Positions 56,753 to 64,000 of a DNA stretch of 64,000 bases are shown here, piece after piece. The position numbers and the translations under genes were made by a program. The DNA lies in assembly GCA_938006335.1 (NCBI GenBank), contig CALLMF010000018.1:48615-112614 (forward strand), written 5' to 3'. Position 1 is the first letter of the stretch; each line of letters begins with the position of its first letter. The DNA comes from an uncultured Granulosicoccaceae bacterium (GTDB taxonomy: Bacteria > Pseudomonadota > Gammaproteobacteria > Granulosicoccales > Granulosicoccaceae). The notes beneath the pieces are model-generated. The model searched no databases, was not told the origin of the DNA, and saw nothing but the letters and a program-made list of their open reading frames with translations.

Positions 56753-57202
56753 TCAGACCGAAACGGCCCGATCGATGAAATGGCAGGCGATCATGGAGGT
56801 CGCGATGGTCGGGCTCAGCCACAGTAGCGAACTCGTCGCATGGCCGCTCAGCAGCGGGTAGGCCACACTGTCGAGCGTGATCCAGATCCAGCTGAAGGCT
56901 GCCGCTACCAGGCCGGTCCCGGTGGACACGTAGTCAACGCCCTCGTGGGCCGTGGTGTGAACGCCCCACGCGGCCAGAAACAGAAAGGGCAGGACCGTCC
57001 ACACAAGGCCGAGCAACAGCCCGGTTGGTGTGAAGGTGGTCTTGCCCAGCAGTGCCAGCACGGTGGCTGCCATGATCGGCAAGCAGCCGGCAACGCAGGC
57101 AGCACCGATGTTGCGTGCCGCAGGCGAGCGCGATAGCTGACGAGCGAGGCCATCGAGTATCGTGCCGTTGTCGAATCTGGTAAACCCTTCTTGCATGTTC
57201 AT
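56753..57202 (-). CDS. membrane protein, 149 aa, unrecognised
   Basis: I do not recognise this protein. It has a hydrophilic N-terminus (MNMQEGFTRFDNGTIL) followed by about four hydrophobic segments, including AACVAGCLPIMAATVLALLG, LLLGLVWTVLPFLFLAAWGV and a run starting AAAFSWIWITLDSVAYPLL. No family is apparent. The start is uncertain; ATG at 57202 is preferred, with further ATGs at 57196 and 57247. The gene is divergent from hmgA, 106 bp apart. Confidence 0.55.
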   Translation of the reverse strand: MNMQEGFTRFDNGTILDGLARQLSRSPAARNIGAACVAGCLPIMAATVLALLGKTTFTPTGLLLGLVWTVLPFLFLAAWGVHTTAHEGVDYVSTGTGLVAAAFSWIWITLDSVAYPLLSGHATSSLLWLSPTIATSMIACHFIDRAVSV

Positions 57203-57308
57203 AGGATCGGCTGCAATCGCTCCAAATCGTGTGAACAACCGTGACAACCCATGGCTGAGCCTGTGCTCGGTGGCGCTTCCTTGATCAAGACTCTTGCCGC
57301 TTCCAGTG

Positions 57309-58631
57309 ATGAACTCTACAGACGTGTTGGCGTATCAAACCGGCTTTGGTAATGACTTCCAAACCGAGGCGCTGGATGACGCGCTACCCCAGGGACAAAA
57401 CAGTCCGCAGCAGTGCGCGTTCGGGCTGTACGCCGAGCAGTTGTCCGGATCGGCCTTCACGGCACCACGGGCTAGCAACCAGCGCTCCTGGTTGTATCGC
57501 ATACGCCCAAGCGTGCTGCACACCACCAGTTTCGAGCGCGTGCCTCCGAGTGACTGGTTGAGCGCCCCACAGACACACTCGGCGCGGGCGGCGCTCGGAC
57601 AGTATCGATGGGATCCCATCGAAGCCGCAGCGCCCGGTACCACCTTTGTCGAAGGTGTACACACGATGACCACCGCCGGTGAGGTAGGCGCGCAGTGCGG
57701 CATGGCCGCTCACGTATACGACTTCAACACCGACCGAGCGGATGACTACTTGTGTATTGCCGATGGTGAGCTGCTGTTTGTGCCGCAGTCCGGTCGGCTG
57801 CACGTGTTTACCGAACTGGGGCGCATGCAGGTCTTGCCGGGAGAGATCGCGGTGGTGCCACGTGGCATGACCTTTCGGGTCGACGGTGGCGGTCAGCCTG
57901 CGCGCGGCTATCTCGCCGAGAACTATGGAGAACCCTTGTCCTTGCCGGAGCGCGGGCCTATCGGTGCCAACTGTCTTGCCAATCCACGTGACTTTCTCAC
58001 GCCGGTCGCGGCCTTTGAGGACAAGGAGTCACCGTGTCGGGTGCTGTACAAGTGGGGAGGAGAGTTTCATGTAACGGAGATAGATCACTCACCACTTGAC
58101 GTGGTTGCATGGCACGGCAACTACGTGCCTTATGTGTATGACCTGTCCACCTTCTCACCGGTCGGTGCCATCGGGTTTGATCATCCCGATCCGTCGATAT
58201 TCACGGTGCTGACGTCGCAGAGTGAACAGGCCGGTACGGCCAACATGGACTTCGTCATTTTTCCACCACGCTGGATGGTGGCCGAGCATACGTTTCGACC
58301 TCCGTGGTATCACCGCAACATCATGAGCGAGTTCATGGGATTGATCACTGGTCAATACGACGCCAAGGAGCAGGGGTTTGTTCCTGGCGGCATGAGTCTG
58401 CACAACCAGATGCTGCCGCACGGCCCGGATGCTCTCGGCTTCCAGAAGGCGAGCGAAGCCGAACTGAAGCCGGTCAAGCTTGCAGACACGCTTGCCTTCA
58501 TGTTCGAGACGCGCTTTGCGCAAGAAATCTCGCCCTATGCGATGACCTTGCCCGGTTTGCAATCCGACTATCGACGTTGCTGGGACGGACTTGAACGACG
58601 CTTTCCAAGGGGGACAGGCGCTGAATCATGA
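57309..58631 (+). CDS. hmgA: homogentisate 1,2-dioxygenase
   Basis: This 440-residue non-haem iron enzyme opens the ring of homogentisate to 4-maleylacetoacetate in tyrosine and phenylalanine breakdown. Signatures are [14 protein letters not shown] at the start, [14 protein letters not shown], and the iron ligands in [21 protein letters not shown] (His, Glu, His). The C-terminal GLERRFPRG is ordinary. The ATG at 57309 was chosen over a longer in-frame start at 57294. No other genes of the pathway (hppD, maiA) lie nearby. The FAH-family gene at 50336 is separate. Confidence 0.94.
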   Translation: MNSTDVLAYQTGFGNDFQTEALDDALPQGQNSPQQCAFGLYAEQLSGSAFTAPRASNQRSWLYRIRPSVLHTTSFERVPPSDWLSAPQTHSARAALGQYRWDPIEAAAPGTTFVEGVHTMTTAGEVGAQCGMAAHVYDFNTDRADDYLCIADGELLFVPQSGRLHVFTELGRMQVLPGEIAVVPRGMTFRVDGGGQPARGYLAENYGEPLSLPERGPIGANCLANPRDFLTPVAAFEDKESPCRVLYKWGGEFHVTEIDHSPLDVVAWHGNYVPYVYDLSTFSPVGAIGFDHPDPSIFTVLTSQSEQAGTANMDFVIFPPRWMVAEHTFRPPWYHRNIMSEFMGLITGQYDAKEQGFVPGGMSLHNQMLPHGPDALGFQKASEAELKPVKLADTLAFMFETRFAQEISPYAMTLPGLQSDYRRCWDGLERRFPRGTGAES

Positions 58632-58759
58632 GCATCTGTCTGGGCGCATGAACCAATCCGGGCAGCGGCGGTCCGATGTGTCGACCGGTTGCAGCAAAGG
58701 ACTTGATTGATTTGCCCGAGCCGATGCAACGGTTACACCTGACTCAAAGGATATCGCTC

Positions 58760-59887
58760 ATGATAAGAAAAGCCCGTTTTGCCCGGCGCCTTCTGGTGCC
58801 AATGATGGTAGTTGCTGTCGGTCTCTCTGCCTGCAGCTCCAACGACGATGACGACGATGCCGGTGATACCGACAATTCGGATGACACATCGGAACTGAAT
58901 GAAGATCTCGTGTCGCTATCCCTTGAGTTGGATAGCACAAGCACCGTACCGCCTGCCAATGTCGATGGCGCAACCGGTACGGGTATCGTCACGGTGGATA
59001 CCTCAACCGGTGCGATAGCCGGCAGTGTGGCCGTCAGCGGTACCACTGGAGCGCCGGACGCAGCACATGTACACATGGGTGCCGCAGGTGAAGCAGGCCC
59101 TGTCGTGATTGGAATGACCGGCAACGCCGATGGTTCCGAGTGGACAATTCCGGACGGTTCGGCACTGGATGCTGCCGGTATCGAGAGCTTCAACAACGGC
59201 GAGCTCTACATCAATGTACATACCGAGGCGAATCCCGCGGGTGAACTGCGTACCCAACTGATCGACGCGGATGTTCCTGCTGCCGGCAGTGTGACCATCG
59301 CGTTCCGTAATCTGTCCAACTCCCAGCCCCTTACACCGCCTGTCGTCGCTCTGCACAATGCACCTGATGCCGAGAACGGCATTCGCTTGTATGAAGTCGG
59401 TACGCCTGCGAGTGAAGGTGTTCGCGAAATTGCGGAAAATGGCAACATCCAGCCGCTGCTGGATGCGGTTCTCGGTCAGATCAATGCAGGCACAGTGAGT
59501 GATGGTGGCGCTGCAGCTCCTGAAGCGGGTGGCCCACTGCTGCCTGGCGATACCTCGTCGATCACACTGATGCCGGAAATGCCTGATCAGGTGCTGAGCT
59601 TTGTGAGCATGGTCGTGTGCACCAACGACGGATTTACCGGCGTGGACTCCATCGATATCACCGACGGGACCTTCAATGCGGCTATCTACGATGCCGGTAC
59701 CGAAACCAATGTACTCACCTTGGCGTACTGGGTGCCCCCATGCAGCGGCGGAGAAGTTACCTCCAACCTGACTGATATCGAAGGCGGCGTGATCACCGCA
59801 CATCCCGGGCAGTCCGGCTCTGAAGTACCCGCGTTCGACTTTGTACCTGGCTCGGAAGTCCTGGAAGTCACTGTTACTGTCAACTGA
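58760..59887 (+). CDS. CHRD and spondin-like lipoprotein, 375 aa
   Basis: This exported lipoprotein has a signal ending VAVGLSAC, then an acidic DDDDDAGDTDNSDD stretch. A CHRD-type domain follows at about residues 55-165 (GTGIVTVDTSTGAIAGSVAV, DAAHVHMGAAGEAGPVVIGM, GELYINVHTEANPAGELRTQ). The second half has the spondin-N-like phrasing VTIAFRNLSNSQPLTPPVVA and PLLPGDTSSITLMP. The CHRD phrase HVHxGxxGxxGPVV is strongly conserved. The function in bacteria is not settled. AAGGA lies about ten bases before the ATG at 58760. It is 128 bp behind hmgA. Confidence 0.85.
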   Translation: MIRKARFARRLLVPMMVVAVGLSACSSNDDDDDAGDTDNSDDTSELNEDLVSLSLELDSTSTVPPANVDGATGTGIVTVDTSTGAIAGSVAVSGTTGAPDAAHVHMGAAGEAGPVVIGMTGNADGSEWTIPDGSALDAAGIESFNNGELYINVHTEANPAGELRTQLIDADVPAAGSVTIAFRNLSNSQPLTPPVVALHNAPDAENGIRLYEVGTPASEGVREIAENGNIQPLLDAVLGQINAGTVSDGGAAAPEAGGPLLPGDTSSITLMPEMPDQVLSFVSMVVCTNDGFTGVDSIDITDGTFNAAIYDAGTETNVLTLAYWVPPCSGGEVTSNLTDIEGGVITAHPGQSGSEVPAFDFVPGSEVLEVTVTVN

Positions 59888-60321
59888 TCTTGAGTCACGC
59901 GCTTTTGACTCGGTATCGTGAGGTCGCCCCGGCTCGTGCTGGGGCGACCGATCGTTCGGAGCTTGGGCCGGTCGTATCTTCATTGACTACAGTCACCGTT
60001 CATCGAGACCCACAAGTGCTGGGTGAAGATGCCAAGCAAGAGAAAACACGACTCAAGCGTATCTCTCGAACCGTCGAAGAGCTTCTGCAAGGAAAGAAGC
60101 GACCGTGCTGTTGGCCGGGGTGCATTCACCGCACGGACGAGAAGCTTGGCAACTGGCAGCAGAAAGCGTTGATCGACAAGCAGCCAGGACGTTGAGGCCT
60201 CAGGTGAATGCCTACGCAGATCCGATAGTCGCACCCGCTATCAGCAAGACCGCCAAGTGACCCCTCGGCTGCCTTGGGAGTGTACGGATCTGACCATTGA
60301 ACCGGTCCCAGGTCGAAGCCA
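59888..60321. other. 434-bp gap with one stem-loop and a doubtful small frame
   Basis: A 12-bp stem with one mismatch (GGTCGCCCCGGC at 59922-59933, GCTGGGGCGACC at 59938-59949, TCGT loop) follows the lipoprotein stop; there is no T-run, so it is a possible terminator. A TTG-started frame at 59890-60195 overlaps that stem. Its last 70 codons (TRLKRISRTVEELLQGKKRP, CCWPGC) read like possible protein, but no start codon with a binding site is seen, so I do not call it a gene. Nothing else was seen. Confidence 0.5.
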
Positions 60322-60888
60322 ATGAAGCAAACGATAATACTGATTCGCCATGGTCAGCCGGAGTTTGATGCCAATCGAATCGTTGGTCGCCATTGCGTGG
60401 CGGATGTGCTGAATGAGTATTGGGTGTCGCGTGTCGTCAATGGCCCCGAGGAAAATACACTCGCTAGCGTCAAGGAGCTTGACCCATACATCGTATCCAG
60501 TGCCCTGGCGCGTGCGGCTGACTCGGCACAGCTTTTAGGAGCTACACACTTAAGTGTCTCGGACACATTCAATGAGTCGGAGCTGCCTCACCCTCGTGCC
60601 TTGTGGATTTCTCTGCCTTGGTCTGTCGTCGTGTTTGCTTGTCGTGTCGGGTGGTTCTTCGGTTACCAGACCAACGCCTCTGGAAGGCTGATAGACGAAC
60701 GTCGTGCGGTCGATGCAGCGCAGACTCTTGAGGCGCATGCGGCACACCATCGTGCGGTCGCGCTGGTTGGGCATGGAATATTCAACAGACTCGTGAGTCG
60801 TGCGCTTGTGGCGAGGGGGTGGTCGGTGTGCGGCGGTACGGGTCGGGGCTACTGGTCATACCGTATGGTGGAGTCCGATATTGCATAG
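60322..60888 (+). CDS. histidine phosphatase family protein, 188 aa
   Basis: The phosphatase motif RHG is in LIRHGQPEFDANR, with SSALARAADSAQLLG, an acid region DTFNESELPHPRALW, and the second His in VALVGHGIFNRLVSR. It is shorter than most relatives and its core lacks the usual long insertion. Substrate is not predictable. It is distinct in sequence from the other histidine phosphatase at 20826. The following 285 bp (60889-61173) hold nothing recognisable. Confidence 0.82.
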   Translation: MKQTIILIRHGQPEFDANRIVGRHCVADVLNEYWVSRVVNGPEENTLASVKELDPYIVSSALARAADSAQLLGATHLSVSDTFNESELPHPRALWISLPWSVVVFACRVGWFFGYQTNASGRLIDERRAVDAAQTLEAHAAHHRAVALVGHGIFNRLVSRALVARGWSVCGGTGRGYWSYRMVESDIA

Positions 60889-61173
60889 CGGCGGCTTGCA
60901 GTTACCAGACCTGCTGGCGTTGCGCCTACCGGCTGGATCGTGAAGCTCGAGCCCGAGGTGCTGATAGCCGTGACCGACCTGACGTACTGACACCGATCTC
61001 GCTTGCCGCGTAGCGGAGCATTGGTTGGCGACTGGGCGGCTCGATATCCGGTGTTTTCACCACCAGAATTAGTGATAACAGCGGTAGACGTTCTTCAGCA
61101 GCAGGAGTAGAAGTCGAATCGTGGCCACGAAATGCGTGGTTCGATCTCACTAGCGTTTTCGCTTTTCCGTTCA

Positions 61174-62274
61174 ATGACACACCCCTTCATCAAGACCCTA
61201 CTCGCTGCCGCTGTCAGCATGGTTCTGCTTGTCGGATGCAGCAGTTCCGATTCTGATTCTGCCGATGATCCAACACCCGCCGCTAGTGGTGATGACTCAC
61301 CGTCCGGACCCGGTGGGGAGGTACCTCTTGACCCTGGGTCGGGTGGTGGCTCCGATAACCCTGGAAGCGCGTCATCAATCACCTCTGCCAATGCCGAGGC
61401 ACTGATCGGCACCGTCTTCGATGTCTACGCCGGCGAGGACTACCGTGTTCCGCTCTTTGGCATGATCGCTTTCGGTGAATTCATCTTCTCGGAAGATCCG
61501 GCAGAGTCCGTAGCGGCCTTCGGACCCGGTTTTATCGCGCCACTCACATTCGCGTCAGGCCCATCCCGTGACGCGGGTTCGATCGTCTGTGAAAACGGCG
61601 GCACGCTTGGCTACAGTTTTGATCTGACGGTGCCGAACCTCTTTGACTACGATTTTGACAACTGCCAGGCAGGCGCTACCGTCATCGATGGCGTCCTGAC
61701 CGGACGGCAAGGGGCGAGCCGCGGTACCAATGATGAAGCCCGAGGCACGGACCTGACGATTCAGCGAGCCAACGATACGCTCACATTGAACGGTGGCGTC
61801 AACGCGTTCGGCTCCGAGATCGAAGCCCTGGCCTACCGTTTCGACGGTGAGCTCAGCTACCCGCTGGATGACGGCGTGCTCGAACTGGTGAGTGACGGGT
61901 TCTCGTTGAGTTGCGGTTTTGGCTACGTCGAGGACGGTCGCAACCCACCGATGTTCCAGTCCGTACTCGACGGTTCTTTTGTCATCAGCTCTCCGGCGAC
62001 CGGTGGCGAGACCCTGACCATCACCACTGACGAACCGTTCAGCTATTTTGCTGACGGTGACGGCCAGAGCTCGACACTCGGGGATGATGAGCGTTTCATC
62101 TACGTTAGAGGTCGCATGACGGTGGTAGCGACCGACGGCAGCCAGGCCGTGCTCAGCGCAGACAACGGAGACGAACGCACGTTCGAGCTGACGGTCTCGA
62201 GTAGTGACGGTACTGAGACGCTGACGATCCCGGCAGCAGCACTGATGGACCGCACCCACTGTAGCAACCGCTGA
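61174..62274 (+). CDS. lipoprotein of unknown function, 366 aa
   Basis: I do not recognise this family. The signal ends in a lipobox (AVSMVLLVGCSSSDS), and a Ser/Asp/Gly-rich linker (GDDSPSGPGGEVPLDPG) follows. The mature domain is beta-rich: GTVFDVYAGEDYRVPLFG, FGEFIFSEDPAESVAAFG, then RGTDLTIQRANDTLTLNG, ALAYRFDGELSYPLDDG and SVLDGSFVISSPATGG. The ATG at 61174 begins the signal sequence; longer forms are possible. It is convergent with the integrase gene, 19 bp apart. Confidence 0.7.
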   Translation: MTHPFIKTLLAAAVSMVLLVGCSSSDSDSADDPTPAASGDDSPSGPGGEVPLDPGSGGGSDNPGSASSITSANAEALIGTVFDVYAGEDYRVPLFGMIAFGEFIFSEDPAESVAAFGPGFIAPLTFASGPSRDAGSIVCENGGTLGYSFDLTVPNLFDYDFDNCQAGATVIDGVLTGRQGASRGTNDEARGTDLTIQRANDTLTLNGGVNAFGSEIEALAYRFDGELSYPLDDGVLELVSDGFSLSCGFGYVEDGRNPPMFQSVLDGSFVISSPATGGETLTITTDEPFSYFADGDGQSSTLGDDERFIYVRGRMTVVATDGSQAVLSADNGDERTFELTVSSSDGTETLTIPAAALMDRTHCSNR

Positions 62275-62293
62275 GTGAAGCGGGCGTGACATC

Positions 62294-63688
62294 CTAGCTG
62301 TCGAGTGGACTCGCCACGCTCAAGCCCGGGCGATTGAGGACGTGCGTGTAGATCATCGTTGTCGACACGTCTGCGTGACCAAGCAGCTCTTGAACGGTGC
62401 GGATGTCATGCCGGGATTCGAGCAGGTGGGTTGCAAAGCAATGACGAAAGGTGTGACAACCCACCCGCTTGGTGATCCCTGCACTCTGTGCTGCCTGCTT
62501 GACCGCCCGTTGCAGACTGCTCTCGTGCAGATGATGGCGACGCACCTTGCCCGAGCGTTGATCAACAGATAACCGTCCTGACGGAAACAGAAATTGCCAG
62601 CGTAGATCGCGTGCCGCGTTAGGGTACTTGCGGGCGAGCGCCTCCGGCATCAGCACCTCGCCGTGTCCTGCGGCGAGGTCCTGCTGGTGCAGTGCTGCCA
62701 CAGACTCGATGCGCGCCTTCAAGCCGACGACCAACTGCTGCGGCAAGGGCACGTAGCGATCCTTCTTGCCCTTGGCCTGACTAACCAGGATGCGCCCGTA
62801 CTCGAAATCGATGTCCTTGACACGCAGAGTCAGACACTCCAGAACACGCATGCCCGTGCCATACAGCAAGGACGCCGCCTGGCGTTGCCAACCATCGAGC
62901 TCGGCAAGCACCCGCTTGACCTCGCTGCGGGTCATCACCACCGGCACCGTCTGCTTGCGCTTTGAGCGGGAGAAGTCGTCCAGCTGCCCGACAGGAAGGT
63001 TCAGCACGCGCTTGTACAAGAACACCAGCGCATTAAGCGCCTGATTCTGTGTGCTGGCACTGACCTTGCCCTTGACGGCAAGGTGATTGAGAAACCCCGA
63101 CACCGCATCCGCCCCAGCCACTGACGGATGCTTGCCGTCACAATACGCGATGTCGCGACACACCCACTGCTCGTAGGCTTCCTCGGTGCGGTAGGCGTAA
63201 CCCCGCACCCGGATTTCGGTCGCGAAGCGCACGAGGAGATCCTCGTGATCACGACGCACGTCCGCCAGTACGCCTGAGCCCTTGCGAATGCGCTCGCGCA
63301 ACAACTCCACCGGTGCAGACTCCCGCGCTGTGGACGCATGGTTGTCGGAAAGCGCGCGGGCTGAACCTAGCCAATGTGCCCAATCAACCCGTTTGGCTGC
63401 TTCAATTCCGAGATGCCGAACGAAGTAGATTCGTACCGCGTCAACACACTGTGCAAACTGCCAGTCGGGCAGCTCCGTTCTGCGGCCCATGTCGGTCAAC
63501 AAGGACACGATATCGCCTTTCGTCAGGTTCGCCGGATCAACGATATTGAAGGCCCGAAGGAATTGTTTGACCCGAGTGATGTATCGGGGCCTTAGCTTCT
63601 CGTGAATAGCCTCCCTAGCCAGACAGGCCAAGTAGGAGTCGAGATCGCTACCCGAGAGCAGGTGCACGTACGCATCATTACCAGACAT
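62294..63688 (-). CDS. integron-type tyrosine recombinase with N-terminal extension
   Basis: This 464-residue site-specific recombinase matches integron integrases (IntI) over its last 330 residues. The catalytic residues are present: Arg near 281 ([18 protein letters not shown]), His and Arg near 412-415 ([14 protein letters not shown]), His near 438 and Tyr near 447 ([15 protein letters not shown]). The IntI-specific segment between the second and third catalytic blocks is near residues 348-388 ([36 protein letters not shown]), as in IntI1. The first 130 or so residues are extra and look like a second DNA-binding SAM-like domain. The ATG at 63688 is preferred over 63697 because AAGGA lies at proper spacing. 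Confidence 0.9.
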   Translation of the reverse strand: MSGNDAYVHLLSGSDLDSYLACLAREAIHEKLRPRYITRVKQFLRAFNIVDPANLTKGDIVSLLTDMGRRTELPDWQFAQCVDAVRIYFVRHLGIEAAKRVDWAHWLGSARALSDNHASTARESAPVELLRERIRKGSGVLADVRRDHEDLLVRFATEIRVRGYAYRTEEAYEQWVCRDIAYCDGKHPSVAGADAVSGFLNHLAVKGKVSASTQNQALNALVFLYKRVLNLPVGQLDDFSRSKRKQTVPVVMTRSEVKRVLAELDGWQRQAASLLYGTGMRVLECLTLRVKDIDFEYGRILVSQAKGKKDRYVPLPQQLVVGLKARIESVAALHQQDLAAGHGEVLMPEALARKYPNAARDLRWQFLFPSGRLSVDQRSGKVRRHHLHESSLQRAVKQAAQSAGITKRVGCHTFRHCFATHLLESRHDIRTVQELLGHADVSTTMIYTHVLNRPGLSVASPLDS

Positions 63689-64000
63689 CGCATTCATCCT
63701 TGAATGGAGAACGCCAAGCGTATCAGCCTCGTTGCAGTGGTGCCAGCAATGGCGCTCTAACCGACAGGCACGCAGCACTATTCGAATAGGGATGCGGCGG
63801 CACTATTGAGAACTTGTGGTTGGCCGGTTGCCGTCGGTACCAGGCGCAAAGCGATCAATAGACGAGTCCGGTGGCGATGTGAGTGCGGCGGGAGGGTGCA
63901 CTTCGCAGTAGTATTGGGGATAAGGGTGAGTGTCGCTCTATTGAATAGTGAGGAGTGCCGACTCAAGTGGATACTCCGGACGCGGTCTATGAGTTGTTAG
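63689..64000. other. region upstream of the integrase, likely promoter and attI side
   Basis: This 312-bp stretch precedes the integrase gene, where integrons carry the integrase promoter, the cassette promoter and attI. It holds a 12-bp palindrome CTATTCGAATAG (63778-63789), an 11-bp CTATTGAATAG (63938-63948) and a related CTATTGAG (63802-63809). The window ends in GTTAG (63996-64000), the first bases of the GTTRRRY core site of integron recombination; the remaining two bases lie outside. No gene is called here, and no attC fold is seen. Confidence 0.45.

Noticed and set aside
59890..60195. 101-codon frame after the CHRD lipoprotein
   Set aside because: TTG start without a binding site, and it overlaps a strong stem-loop; recorded only as part of the gap.

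Overview
This 64 kb window is chromosomal DNA of a GC-rich Gammaproteobacterium, probably free-living and aerobic. The evidence is a bacterial GlnRS, RNase T, ArfB, a multifunctional FadB with FadA, a monothiol GrxD-type glutaredoxin, Uup, a YjgR-type ATPase, and the order birA - pantothenate kinase - tRNA-Thr(UGU), which recalls the enterobacterial birA-coaA-thrU order. The genus cannot be named from the sequence alone. Genes are dense and often overlap by ATGA or GTGA. An unusually large share encode lipoproteins or secreted proteins.

Layout. 1-10.6 kb, mostly minus strand: uup (cut by the window edge), a DUF853/YjgR ATPase, an unrecognised basic protein, a BolA/IbaG protein, a small lipoprotein, two paralogous LysM-SH3 lipoproteins, glnS and a lytic transglycosylase. 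10.7-14.2 kb, plus strand: M61 peptidase, birA, coaX, tRNA-Thr. 14.4-20.8 kb: an AraC-type regulator followed by a beta-oxidation set (acyl-CoA dehydrogenase, FadB, FadA). 21.7-27.7 kb: a complete dipeptide/oligopeptide-type ABC importer ending in an S58 (DmpA/NylC-type) N-terminal-nucleophile hydrolase. 27.7-35.7 kb: an alpha/beta hydrolase, a secreted two-domain beta-propeller protein next to a five-haem cytochrome c lipoprotein, then a Wza-like export protein and an outer-membrane barrel. 35.7-39.4 kb: argF/argD, rlmA, DUF2461.

39.7-47.1 kb looks like an accessory segment. It has an unrecognised acidic protein (A), a propeller lipoprotein (B), then a remnant of A and a second B with two in-frame TAA codons. 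These are followed by a VirK/DUF535 protein, a small membrane protein, a headless gene fragment, and a lipoprotein with hexapeptide repeats. 47.1-51 kb holds divergent metabolic genes (an old-yellow-enzyme type reductase against a sugar-acid dehydratase plus FAH-family hydrolase) around a perfect 23-bp inverted repeat. 51-59 kb is housekeeping and signalling: sod, grxD, rnt-arfB, a Ser/Thr kinase with a cyclic-nucleotide-binding-like domain, galE, hmgA. 58.7-64 kb has two more lipoproteins, a histidine phosphatase, and at the right edge an integron-type integrase with an N-terminal extension. It reads leftward, so any attI site and cassette array would lie at or beyond the right edge.

The strongest leads are the duplicated and decaying A/B module, the integrase with palindromic motifs upstream and a GTTAG at the last base, the 23-bp inverted repeat, the propeller/five-haem cytochrome pair, and the peptide importer linked to an S58 hydrolase. 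No CRISPR array, rRNA operon or insertion sequence was seen.
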